From assembly GCA_963796125.1 (NCBI GenBank), contig CAWCKM010000014.1:1-50692 (forward strand): 50,692 nt of DNA, read 5' to 3'. A model generated the notes under the pieces. It saw only the letters and a program-made list of their open reading frames with translations, was not told where the DNA came from and did not search any database. Shown here piece after piece: positions 38,132 to 46,407 of this stretch; position 1 is the first letter of the stretch; each line of letters starts with the position of its first letter. Made by a program: the position numbers and the translations under genes. Source of the stretch: DASPRG01 sp963796125. Its GTDB lineage: Bacteria; Nitrospirota; Thermodesulfovibrionia; Thermodesulfovibrionales; SM23-35.

Positions 38132-38481
38132 TTAAAAATATTTTTCTTCAAATGTAATCTTTGCGTCTTTCAAGCGCTCGTAATCCATGCTCAAACGTGC
38201 ATTGGCGATTTTTGTGTTTATCTTAATGGCATCAGGAGATTCTTCCGAAGATCCAAGCATGTAAACCTTGGAGACAAGCTTCATATCTTTTTCTACCTTG
38301 AAGAAATAATCTGCTACAAGGAGGTACATGCCTACTTCATCCTTCATGTCCTCGGTTACTCCCGGAGGAACCTTCTGTGCGACAAGCTTTTTCCTAACTC
38401 AACTGTCAAATTAACTGTTTTCCCCTCTTTGGCAAGGGCAATAAAATCTTCTATCCTGCCGTAATCACCCATTTCAACCAT
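38132..38481 (-). CDS. Unknown small protein, paralogue B of the TA-flanking pair (one frameshift)
   Basis: ATG 38481 with gaggtgaacggt upstream. Sequence: MVEMGDYGRIEDFIALAKEG, KTVNLTVEL; after a one-base loss near 38397, RKKLVAQKVPPGVTEDMKDE, VGMYLLVADYFFKVEKDMKL, VSKVYMLGSSEESPDAIKIN, TKIANARLSMDYERLKDAKI ending TFEEKYF. Motifs GRIEDFIALA, ELRK, DMKxE, YLL, VSKVY, NARLxMDYxRL and FEEKYF are shared with 36850-37194, so it is the same family. A hairpin AAAAAGGGCGAGGGG/CCCCTCGCCC lies close to its 3' end (38085-38113), probably a terminator. Confidence 0.7.
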
Positions 38482-38501
38482 ACCGTTCACCTCATTTTTT
38501 G

Positions 38502-39329
38502 CTACTTAAGATTCTTATATAATGCCTCACGCATGATATCAACTGGAGGAAACATTCCTGTCCAGAGCTCAAAGGCAAAAACTCCCTGCCAGAGAAGCAT
38601 GCCGAGCCCATCCAGCGCTATGCATCCTTTTCCGGATGCCTCTTCGAGAAGCCGCGTCTTTTTATAGATGAGATCACATACAATCTGGTCTGACCTGAGG
38701 CGAGAGGTATCAAAGGGTAAAGGGTCTTCTTCTTTTAATCCAAGGGGAGTAGCATTGATGAATATATTAAACTGCTCTGTTCTGGCAATATCATGAACAA
38801 GAGATACCTCCTTATCGAGCATCTTTTTCAGATCATCAGCAAGTCTCCCTGCCTTTTCCTGTTCGATGTCATATAAAAATAATTTCTTAGCCTCTTTGCC
38901 AAGGTAATAGCTTATTGCCCTCGATGCACCTCCTGCCCCTACGATTAGCACATCTTTACCCTCAGCAGAAATGCCATAGTCAAAAAAGGATTGCATAAAT
39001 CCCCTTCCGTCTGTGTTATATCCTTTAAGATTGCCGTTTGTATTCACGACTGTATTGACAGCACCGATTGCAGATGCCTCCTTGTCAACCTCGTCAAGGA
39101 AAGGGATTACTTTTTCCTTATGTGGGATCGTTACATTCACCCCGGATAAATGAAGAGCCCTGATAGCCGTAACTGCTTCCTGCAGGGAATCAGGATGTAC
39201 CGGAAATGCGACATAACAGTAGTCGAGGCCAAGTGCTTCAAAGGCAGCATTATGCATTGAAGGAGACAAGGTATGTTCAACAGGATATCCAAACAGTCCT
39301 GTTATCTTAGTCCTTCCAGTAAGTTTCAT
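38502..39329 (-). CDS. aroE: Shikimate dehydrogenase AroE
   Basis: 275 residues, intact. NADPH-dependent reduction of 3-dehydroshikimate. Start ATG 39329 overlaps the DUF512 stop (ATGA). Motifs: ITGLFGYPVEHTLSPSMHNA (substrate site), VNVTIPHKEKVIPFLDEVD (catalytic Lys), GAVNTVVNTNGNLKGYNTDG, VLIVGAGGASRAISYYLGKE (nucleotide binding), FINATPLGL, and CDLIYKKTRLLEEASGKGC. The uninterrupted 707-codon frame with DUF512 is not a real fusion (see finding). Confidence 0.93.
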   Translation of the reverse strand: MKLTGRTKITGLFGYPVEHTLSPSMHNAAFEALGLDYCYVAFPVHPDSLQEAVTAIRALHLSGVNVTIPHKEKVIPFLDEVDKEASAIGAVNTVVNTNGNLKGYNTDGRGFMQSFFDYGISAEGKDVLIVGAGGASRAISYYLGKEAKKLFLYDIEQEKAGRLADDLKKMLDKEVSLVHDIARTEQFNIFINATPLGLKEEDPLPFDTSRLRSDQIVCDLIYKKTRLLEEASGKGCIALDGLGMLLWQGVFAFELWTGMFPPVDIMREALYKNLK

Positions 39330-40625
39330 TCTCCTTCCTCCACAATCCCCTTTATTAATCCTTCCGGAGTTGATTCTATCTTTTTCACTGCAGCGCCGAG
39401 TGCTTCTTCCATATCCTTGAGGGTGATATCCATCGAGGAACATATTCTCCCCTTCCTTCAGTGCTACATCCGGCACAAAAATCACATCCTTGCTGTCAGT
39501 CTTGTCAAGTAATGTTTTTATTACGTCTCTTCCTGTCAATAGTCCTGCAACAGTAACAGACGTCCCAAAAAATTTATTCTCAACAGGCAGAAGGTCTATG
39601 TTTATACCTTCTGAACTGAGGAGCTTTAAGAACTTTTTCAGGAACGGATAAAACGATACCCCGGTAATGGTAAGAAACCTCTTTTTGCGGGGGAATGACT
39701 TTAGCATTTTTAGCTTCCTTACATGATTCATAAAAAGTGTCACCATCCCCACGCCGTTTTCTATCTGCGGAAGGTCTCCGTAGTCCTTAAGTGGCGGAAA
39801 GGGAGTCTCCGCCTTAATATAGATCTCATCCGCTCCGTATACAAGAGGATCACCGTATTTCTTTTTAAACCTCTTCTGAAACGATTCAATTATCTTCAGG
39901 GCATCTCTTGCATCTTCCTGCTCGACTGGTCTGATGGTCTGTCTCCTGTACATGGTAAGTCCGACAGGCACAACAGCAACTGATGAGACATAGGGATAAA
40001 AACTGTGAAGGTCATGAATTGTCCTGTAGAGTTCTTTGCCGTCGTTGTATCCAGGGCAGAGAACAATCTGTGTGTGGAGCCTGATCTTATTGTCGGCGAG
40101 AAATTTTAGTTCCTTGATGATATCAGGAGCCTTTGCATTTCCGAGGAGTTTATTCCTTATGCTCTTGTTTGTTGCATGGACGGAGATGTACAGCGGGCTT
40201 AGCCTCTGTGCAACGATGCGTTTTTTGTCTTCTTTCCTTAAATTCGTAAGGGTAACGTAATTTCCGAAAAGGAACGACATCCTGTAATCATCGTCTTTTA
40301 TGTATAGTGTTTTCCGGAGCCCCTTGGGTAACTGTTTGACGAAACAGAACATGCAGTTGTTGTTGCAGGTCATTGGCTTGAACGGTTTAAAATCAACGCC
40401 GAATTCCCTGCCCTCTTCCCGTTCAGAATGGAGACTGAAACTTTTTCCATTTCTCTTTACTGTCATCTTGATAGCATCATCAGTGCTGTAAAACATAAAA
40501 TCAACAGGGTCCTGCAGCTTCTGCGAGTTGACAGAGAGGAGGATGTCACCAGGAAGAAGGCCTGATCTTTCAGCCTGACTGCCTGGACGAACGCGGTCTA
40601 TTTCAATACCCTTCTCAGATTGCAT
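39326..40625 (-). CDS. DUF512 radical-SAM/PDZ protein (frameshift near its end)
   Basis: An N-terminal PDZ-like segment (IEIDRVRPGSQAERSGLLPG, DILLSVNSQKL) precedes the radical-SAM-like cluster site CNNNCMFCFVKQLPKGLRKT and RMSFLFGNYVTLTNLRKEDK, then CPGYNDGKELYRTIHDL and the DUF512 domain (ITGVSFYPFLKKFLK, NKFFGTSVTVAGLLTGRDVI, DVIFVPDVALKEGENMFLD). The true end is DITLKDMEEALGAAVKKIES, then EGLIKGIVEEGE-stop, in the frame one base away from the continuous frame. Start ATG 40625 overlaps pgsA by 11 bases. It is a conserved partner of pgsA/der-type genes in many bacteria; its function is still unknown. Confidence 0.85.
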
Positions 40626-41154
40626 ATGTTAGTTTCAGACCCCTGTAAATATAGTGGATTCCTGAAATTATGGTGATTCCCGCTGTTATCCATTGGAGCA
40701 CAGGATAGAGTGCAGGCAGGGACAAAAATGTCATATTCATGAGAACATAAGCTATAAATATACTCTGTACCCATATCGTAGCTTTTCCGGGAAGTGACGG
40801 CTCAACCTTAGTTATACCTTTTACAAGGTAAAGGAGAAACCAACCGATGACAACGATGATATCCCTGCTTATCACGGTAATGGCAAGCCATTTCGGAATC
40901 CAACCATATACAGATAAGATAATGATCGCTGTGACAATGAGAAACTTATCAGCAAGCGGGTCCAGAAACATGCCTAATGAAGTCTTCTGACCTTTAAGAC
41001 GCGCGAAGAGACCATCAAACATATCCGTAATCGCTGCAACAATGAATAGATAAAAGGCATAGTCATATCGTTTATAAACCACGGTGGTCAAAAAAACAGG
41101 AATAAGTATGATCCTCCCTATTGTAAGTGTATTCGGAATATTTAAGAAACCCAC
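40615..41154 (-). CDS. pgsA: CDP-diacylglycerol-glycerol-3-phosphate phosphatidyltransferase PgsA
   Basis: 179 residues, GTG start. The CDP-alcohol phosphotransferase motif D-x2-D-G-x2-A-R-x8-G-x3-D-x3-D is complete in DMFDGLFARLKGQKTSLGMF and LDPLADK. Helices are IPNTLTIGRIILIPVFLTTV, YAFYLFIVAAIT, FLIVTAIIILSVYGWI and others. It catalyses the first committed step of phosphatidylglycerol synthesis in the inner membrane. The stop lies within the DUF512 start region, indicating a pgsA-DUF512-aroE operon. Confidence 0.93.
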   Translation of the reverse strand: MGFLNIPNTLTIGRIILIPVFLTTVVYKRYDYAFYLFIVAAITDMFDGLFARLKGQKTSLGMFLDPLADKFLIVTAIIILSVYGWIPKWLAITVISRDIIVVIGWFLLYLVKGITKVEPSLPGKATIWVQSIFIAYVLMNMTFLSLPALYPVLQWITAGITIISGIHYIYRGLKLTYAI

Positions 41155-41444
41155 GTTGAAGCCCCCAAAAACAGTAGCTAAGTGATTAGTAGATAGTAGT
41201 TAAGGGCAGGTTTATTTTTTCTCCTTGACTACATACTACTAACTACTTAATTTAAATATTTTTATGGAATGTTAAACGGTAGTCCCTGAAACTTCAGTTT
41301 TAATCCAAGGCTATTGTAACATTTATTATCTGTCTTTTCAGAAAATCCACACCTGCCCCCCTTTTCTTAAAGGGGGGTGAGGGAGGATTATTTTTATTTA
41401 TATGGGATAAGAGTGTTGCAGCATGGCACTTTTCTATAGTAAAG
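41155..41444. repeat. Intergenic with imperfect palindrome and family C copy
   Basis: TTAGTAGATAGTAGTTAAG (41188-41206) and CTTGACTACATACTACTAAC (41223-41242) form an imperfect inverted repeat. CCCCCTTTTCTTAAAGGGGG (41357-41376) is a family C-like palindrome. No gene is recognised. Confidence 0.5.
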
Positions 41445-42395
41445 CTATGTTTCACTGCAGCATGAAAAGCCATCTCTTAAACGTTTCATTGCATTTGCTT
41501 TTCTCCCTTCAAGGAAATCGATCTCTCCAAGCCCGAGACTGCAGTAAATAATACCTCTCGGGTCTTTTGTCCTCTTGAACAGCATGTTGGCCTTTGTAAA
41601 ATTATCATGCGCCTTCTGAAAGTTCCCCATCATTTTATAGGTTGTTCCAAGACTCCAGAGCGTATAAGCATAGCTTACCCTGTCACCTATCTTCTGATAG
41701 AGGTCAACTGCCTTTGGGAAATTGGCAAGGGACCTTTTGTAATCCTTCATCATCCTGTACGCATTCCCGATACCACAGTATGAATACGCTCTGCCGAACC
41801 TGTCTTTGATACGCGAAAACAACGTATTTGCTTCATTATAGTATTTAAGGGAATCACTGATAAGCCCGGCAACTCTATGTGTCCCTCCAAGGCCGCAAAG
41901 ACAATACCCTATTCCCTGGTCGTTCTTAAGTTCCTTAAAGATAGTAAATGATTTCCTGAAGGTCCTGATAGATTCAGCGATCTCACCCTGTATCCTTAAG
42001 GCTCCTGCCTCAGCCCAGAGCGAAAAGGCAAGCCCCTCCAGGTCATCTGTTCTCCGGTATGTCCGCACAGATTCCCTGATAAGTTTCAGTGCCTCTTTCC
42101 ATCTTCCCAATGCCCTGAGTGACAGTCCAAGCCCAACTCTTGCATCAGCAATCCAGATCGGTTCCCTGTGTCTTTTTGCCAGCTCTATTGCCTGTGAATA
42201 GTTCTTTGCAGCAAGCACAAAATCTCCGGTCATCCTGTAAGTATCCCCGAGAGAAAGCATGCAGTGGAGCATTCCTTCAAGGTCACATTGCTTTACATAT
42301 TCCTGCAGTGCCCTTTTGAACACTTTCAGAGATTGTTGATACAAAGACTTTTCTTTTAATTTTTCTGCCTGTTCAATGAGGCTTTCAATTCGCAA
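41445..42395 (-). CDS. Tetratricopeptide repeat protein
   Basis: 316 residues, intact, made almost wholly of TPR-type repeats with a 40-residue period, for example FVLAAKNYSQAIELAKRHRE, GRWKEALKLIRESVRTYRR, GRAYSYCGIGNAYRMMKDYK and GNFQKAHDNFTKANMLFKRT. No signal peptide: probably a cytoplasmic scaffold. It overlaps the end of rpe by 11 bases, so it is co-translated. The partner is unknown. Confidence 0.85.
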   Translation of the reverse strand: MRIESLIEQAEKLKEKSLYQQSLKVFKRALQEYVKQCDLEGMLHCMLSLGDTYRMTGDFVLAAKNYSQAIELAKRHREPIWIADARVGLGLSLRALGRWKEALKLIRESVRTYRRTDDLEGLAFSLWAEAGALRIQGEIAESIRTFRKSFTIFKELKNDQGIGYCLCGLGGTHRVAGLISDSLKYYNEANTLFSRIKDRFGRAYSYCGIGNAYRMMKDYKRSLANFPKAVDLYQKIGDRVSYAYTLWSLGTTYKMMGNFQKAHDNFTKANMLFKRTKDPRGIIYCSLGLGEIDFLEGRKANAMKRLRDGFSCCSET

Positions 42396-43041
42396 GGCGT
42401 TCTTTTACCCGTTTCATGATTTCTTTATAATTCCCTGAATGAAAGAAAGCAGATCCCATGACAAGAATATCAGCCCCCGCAGATGCTACATCCTTTGCAT
42501 TATCGACGTTTATGCCTCCGTCAACTTCTATGAGTGTCGTTAAACCTTTTTCGTTGATGAACTTCTTCAGTATCCTTATTTTATCAAGAGCCTGTGGAAT
42601 AAATTTCTGCCCTCCAAACCCCGGATTAACAGACATCAAAAGTACGAGGTGTATGTCAGGTAAGATATGCTCAAGACTCCAGACAGGTGTTGCAGGGTTA
42701 AGAGAAACACCTGCTTTCACTCCTGTTTCCTTGATCAACTGTACTGTCCTATGGAGATGAACTGATGCCTCAAGATGGACGGTTACATAATCAGCACCTG
42801 CATTGATAAAGTCATTGATATAGGTATCCGGTTCCTCGATCATGAGGTGGACGTCGAGAGGCAGAGATGTAGCCTGACGGATTGATTCCACTATAAAGGG
42901 ACCGATCGTGATATTAGGGACAAAATGACCATCCATGATATCGATATGAAGCATATCAACGCCTGCCTCTTCAGCAGCTTTGATTTCTTCGCCAAGTTTT
43001 ATGAAATTGGCTGAGAGTATCGAAGGTGCAATTTTAATCAT
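42385..43041 (-). CDS. rpe: Ribulose-phosphate 3-epimerase
   Basis: 218 residues, intact. Interconverts ribulose-5-P and xylulose-5-P in the pentose phosphate/Calvin cycle. TIM-barrel motifs: IAPSILSANFIKLGEEIKAA, MLHIDIMDGHFVPNITIGP (metal-binding His/Asp), LDVHLMIEEPDTYINDFI, VLLMSVNPGFGGQKFIPQAL (phosphate loop) and LIEVDGGINVDNAKDVASAG, then LVMGSAFF. Cotranscribed with the TPR gene. Confidence 0.94.
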   Translation of the reverse strand: MIKIAPSILSANFIKLGEEIKAAEEAGVDMLHIDIMDGHFVPNITIGPFIVESIRQATSLPLDVHLMIEEPDTYINDFINAGADYVTVHLEASVHLHRTVQLIKETGVKAGVSLNPATPVWSLEHILPDIHLVLLMSVNPGFGGQKFIPQALDKIRILKKFINEKGLTTLIEVDGGINVDNAKDVASAGADILVMGSAFFHSGNYKEIMKRVKERLAN

Positions 43042-43092
43042 TTCTCATCAACGGGTTCGATGGGTCGAGGATGCCAGGATTCTGTTGTCAAA

Positions 43093-43887
43093 CTAATTTT
43101 CACTATGTTCTTCACTCGAACCCTTGAATCCTGGAACCCTTGAATCCTTTATATTTAGCCACCCGAGTTGCAGGTAAATGGTATCTCCTGCTTTCACATA
43201 TGTGCCGGCTTTAGGTTTCTGGGCCCGCACGTAATTGCCTGACCCACCTGTCTCTGCTTTAAGATTCAAACCGTCAGTCAGTACTTCTGCATCCTCAACA
43301 GTCATGCCATAAAAGTCAGGGCAGTAATAGATTACCTCATGCGGTCCCAAACTAACAAGTACTGTTACATAGTCGCTCACTTTTTCAGTTGGTTCCGGTC
43401 TCTGGGCAATAACCCTGTCCTTTTCGACCTTATCTGAGTGAATCCTTATAACCTTTGCTATTTTTAATCCTTTCTGAAAGAGTATGGACTCAGCATTTGA
43501 GAGTGTCTCGTTTACAAGAAGCGGGATCGACTGTACCCTTGACCCCTTGCTCACTATCACTTTTATCCCCCTGCCCTCTTTCACTTTTTTCTTTGCAGGC
43601 ACATCCTGCTTGAGTATATGTCCGGGCAGCATCACAGGGTCAAAATCTTCTCCTTCAATTTTAAGGTAAAGCCCTTTCCCGGTAAGAAGTGCATTTGCCT
43701 CAACCATGCTCTTCCCGTATAAGTCCGGGACGTCAACAGTGCGGCTGAAACTCAGAATCTTAAACGTAAGATAACCAAAGAAGAGGCCGAGGACTATGAA
43801 AAAAAATATATAGAGAGGTATTCTTATCAGTTTACTCATTTCTCTTTGTATTGATACACTTCCTCTGTCATTCAGGATTTTCTTCAT
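43093..43887 (-). CDS. PASTA-domain membrane protein
   Basis: 264 residues from ATG 43887; ATG 43839 (MSKLIRIPLYIFFFIVLGLF) is an equally good start. One N-terminal membrane helix is followed by three PASTA repeats: VDVPDLYGKSMVEANALLTG, VQSIPLLVNETLSNAESILF and YYCPDFYGMTVEDAEVLTDG, each with the V.VPDL...A...L pattern. No kinase or transpeptidase domain is attached. In related bacteria such stand-alone PASTA proteins precede rpe/fmt. It may bind peptidoglycan fragments at the outer face of the inner membrane. That role is by family analogy only. Confidence 0.85.
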   Translation of the reverse strand: MKKILNDRGSVSIQREMSKLIRIPLYIFFFIVLGLFFGYLTFKILSFSRTVDVPDLYGKSMVEANALLTGKGLYLKIEGEDFDPVMLPGHILKQDVPAKKKVKEGRGIKVIVSKGSRVQSIPLLVNETLSNAESILFQKGLKIAKVIRIHSDKVEKDRVIAQRPEPTEKVSDYVTVLVSLGPHEVIYYCPDFYGMTVEDAEVLTDGLNLKAETGGSGNYVRAQKPKAGTYVKAGDTIYLQLGWLNIKDSRVPGFKGSSEEHSEN

Positions 43888-43928
43888 TTCTTATACCCTA
43901 TGCATAAGGAAGGCATTTATTATTGAAA

Positions 43929-44012
43929 AATCTCCCCTTTAGCCCCGTCTTTGCCAAAGAGGGGTTTATTCCCTCCCTTTGGAAAAGGGAGGTTAGGAGG
44001 GATTTTGAAATC
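43929..44012. repeat. Dispersed repeat family C, copy 4
   Basis: ATCTCCCCTTTAGCCCCGTC, then CAAAGAGGGG and TTCCCTCCCTTTGGAAAAGG with GAGGTTAGGAGGGATTTTG. This is the CT/GA-rich palindromic family also seen at 28886, 31670 and 41351. Confidence 0.55.
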
Positions 44013-44047
44013 GATGTTTTCATACTAATAACCTTATTAGCAACATA

Positions 44048-44587
44048 TTATGGGCGCTCAAAACCCTTACAGAAGAATTCTATTGCTTCTTTCACTTTGC
44101 CTAAATTGACACTCGTATTGTAGCATGGCCCAAAAGGCCGTTCATTCGGGATGCCCAGTATCGGGAGCGGATAGGTATCAACGATTCCGCTACTCAGGTC
44201 ATTCTCACATGCAACAGCAATGACTGCTTCAGGCTTAACCTCATTTACAATCCTCCTTGCAAGAGAACCACCTGTTGCAACGAAGAGCGTAAGTTTGTTC
44301 TCATCTGCAATTTCTATAAGGTCTTTAATCTCACACTTGCCACACCTCTTACAGTTGTAAATGTTGAAGGTGAGTCTGACGTCACATTCGTTTACCTGAA
44401 GACAGTGTGGCAAAAGAAGGAGTACGCTTTTTACCCTAAGCTTTTCTCTTTTTACGAGTTTATTATTCAGTTCAATAATCAGTCTTTGATATGCTTCTTT
44501 TTTGTTCTTTGAGAAAGAACCTGCAAACATGAGGAGAGGATATAAAATTTTCAGAGCAAGACCCCTGACCACTCTATGGCTCATCAA
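44048..44587 (-). CDS. DUF116 domain protein
   Basis: 179 residues, intact. Contains LLLLPHCLQVNECDVRLTFN, a Cys cluster CKRCGKCEIKDLIEIADENK, VATGGSLARRIVNEVKPEAV and IAVACENDLSSGIVDTYPLP. This family is uncharacterised. Conserved Cys and position directly after fmt (stop of fmt and start overlap at ATGA) are typical. The cluster may bind iron-sulfur or zinc. Confidence 0.88.
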   Translation of the reverse strand: MMSHRVVRGLALKILYPLLMFAGSFSKNKKEAYQRLIIELNNKLVKREKLRVKSVLLLLPHCLQVNECDVRLTFNIYNCKRCGKCEIKDLIEIADENKLTLFVATGGSLARRIVNEVKPEAVIAVACENDLSSGIVDTYPLPILGIPNERPFGPCYNTSVNLGKVKEAIEFFCKGFERP

Positions 44588-45500
44588 AAAAGTTTCCCTC
44601 TTGTATTCTCCTTCCCTGAAGGAAAGCCGACAGCAGCCATCGGTCTTTTGCCCTCAGGCTGAAGTTCAATAATTGAGATCAGTCCCTTGCCTGTGCCAAC
44701 AATCAGTTCCTCTTTAGACACTTTTTCTACTCTGCCAGGGATGCCTGAACCATTGATAACTCTTGCCCTGGTAATCTTAATCCTTTCCTGACGGAAATGA
44801 CAATAGGCACAGGGCCAGGGATACATTCCTCTGACAAAATTGAATATCTCTGCAGCACTTTTTGACCAATCGATCCTGCCGTTTTCTTTCTTCAGGGGTG
44901 GAGCGTAACTCGGCGTTCCCGACTGAGGCATTGGTTTAAGAGAACTATTTTTTAAGCCTTGCATTGTTTTCACCAGGAGAGATGCACCGATATCGGACAA
45001 CCTTTTGCTAAGGGTCTCTGCATTATCTTCATCAGCTATCTCTGTTTCTTCCTGCAAGATCACAGCGCCGGTATCAAGCCCTTCGTCCATAAGCATGGTG
45101 GTTACCCCTGTCTTTTTCTCACCGTTCATTAAAGCCCATTGAATCGGCGCAGCCCCTCTGTATTTCGGAAGCAAAGAGGCATGCACATTAATACAGCCAT
45201 AGGGAGGAAGGGTAAGAATTGATGGAGGCAGTATCTTCCCATAGGCAACAACAATAATGATCTCTGGTTTCATAGGGAAAGCTCGTTAAGAAAAGCAGGG
45301 TCTTTGATATTTGCTGGTTGCAATATTCTTATGCCATGATGCATCGCAAACTCTTTGACGGGAGGAGGAGAAGGCGTTCTATTTCTCCCTCTTCTCTTAT
45401 CTGCCTGCGTTACAACAGCAATGATTTCCTCTCCTGATTGAAGGAGTGCATTCAGTGATGGAACTGCAAAAGCAGGTGTGCCGAAAAATACTATGCGCAT
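44584..45500 (-). CDS. fmt: Methionyl-tRNA formyltransferase (one frameshift)
   Basis: Formylates initiator Met-tRNA using 10-formyl-THF. N-terminal part: RIVFFGTPAFAVPSLNALLQ, VVTQADKRRGRNRTPSPPPV, GIRILQPANIKDPAFLNELS. After a one-base loss near 45271: KPEIIIVVAYGKILPPSILT, GCINVHASLLPKYRGAAPIQ (the N-x-H-x-S-LLP-x-YRG catalytic motif), WALMNGEKKTGVTTMLMDEG and LDTGAVILQEETEI. The C-terminal OB part reads ISIIELQPEGKRPMAAVGFP. Fmt is normally single and important, so this shift is probably a sequence error. The def gene lies directly upstream. Confidence 0.93.
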
Positions 45501-45530
45501 GTATACGCAGTTATTGTGTCCGTGTGATTG

Positions 45531-46049
45531 TCACCTGGTACTCGCTGCTTCCTTTAGAGACTTTTTGTACCGTTTTTTGAAGAACTCTCTTTTGATCGGA
45601 CTAATCCTGTCAATGATAAGAAGTCCATCGAGATGGTCTATTTCGTGTTGCAAGGCCCGGGCGAGCAGACCGGTAGCTTCTAACTGAATTGGTTTGCCTT
45701 CTCTATTCAGACCTTTCACAATAACCATTGCTGACCTCTTGATAATTGGTAAATATCCGGGGATGCTCAGGCATCCCTCATCGGATTCTTCAGATCCTTC
45801 TTTTTCAACAATAACAGGGTTTATCAGGACAAGGAGTTGGCTTTTCTCTTCTCTTCCGCTGGTATCTATCACACAAAGTCTTTTTGATACGCCCACCTGA
45901 TTAGCAGCAAGCCCTATGCCCCTTGCAGCATACATTGTCTCTATCATGTCGTCAATGAGATGATGAATCTCACCGTCGATCGTTTCCACCGGGGCAGTCT
46001 TTTTCTTCAGGATTTTCTCTGGATATTTTTTAATTTCGAGCAAAGCCAT
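45531..46049 (-). CDS. def: Peptide deformylase
   Basis: 172 residues, intact. Removes the formyl group from new proteins. The three metal/active-site motifs are present: ARGIGLAANQVGVSKR, ESDEGCLSIPGYLP and LARALQHEIDHLDGLLIID (HExxH). Start at MALLEIKKYPEKILKKKTAP is usual. A def-fmt-DUF116 gene order is common in this group. Confidence 0.95.
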   Translation of the reverse strand: MALLEIKKYPEKILKKKTAPVETIDGEIHHLIDDMIETMYAARGIGLAANQVGVSKRLCVIDTSGREEKSQLLVLINPVIVEKEGSEESDEGCLSIPGYLPIIKRSAMVIVKGLNREGKPIQLEATGLLARALQHEIDHLDGLLIIDRISPIKREFFKKRYKKSLKEAASTR

Positions 46050-46085
46050 ATGATAATTATACCATGTAAGTAATCCATGCCTGTG

Positions 46086-46298
46086 TTACTCACCGTAAGC
46101 ATCTCCTTTTTTATGATAAGGTTCAACCATGAATCTAATAAATGGCAGGATATAGTATTTGAGCGGTTTCTTTTGCTGATAGTCCAAAAGAACATCTTAT
46201 AAGATAAAGAGGCAAAAGCCTCGGAGGGCGATAGCCCGAGAATGAGCGAAAATACTATATCCTGCCATAACGGAAACGGAGATGCTTCCTTACTCACC
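46086..46298. mobile_element. MITE-like element with 9-bp flanking direct repeats
   Basis: TTACTCACC flanks both sides (46086-46094 and 46290-46298). Just inside are inverted ends GTAAGCATCTCC (46095-46106) and GGAGATGCTTCC (46278-46289). Further inside is a perfect 19-bp inverted repeat, ATGGCAGGATATAGTATTT (46142-46160 with 46250-46268). The core holds hairpins TTCTTTTG/CAAAAGAA, GAGGC-AAAA-GCCTC (46209-46222) and GGGC-GATA-GCCC. No transposase is encoded. This is the architecture of a non-autonomous transposon with a 9-bp target duplication; the family is not identified. Confidence 0.65.
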
Positions 46299-46407
46299 TT
46301 ATCCTTTATGATTTTAACTCATGGAAATACTAACAATAAATCATGTATTATATACCTGTTTTGCTTAGTTAAAAACTGTATCTGCAATTTTCATCTGGAG
46401 GTTTTGA

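Noticed and set aside
38502..40625. Natural DUF512-AroE fusion protein
   Set aside because: The joining segment is out of frame for DUF512; a one-base insertion explains it, and an ATGA stop-start overlap is intact in the restored frames.
46142..46268. Known riboswitch or T-box leader for thrS
   Set aside because: No T-box consensus (AGGGUGGNACCGCG) or recognisable riboswitch core was found; the terminal inverted repeats and 9-bp flanks fit a mobile element better.
46007..46297. Minus-strand small protein across def start and the repeat element
   Set aside because: It reads straight through the inverted repeats, has no RBS and overlaps the def start.
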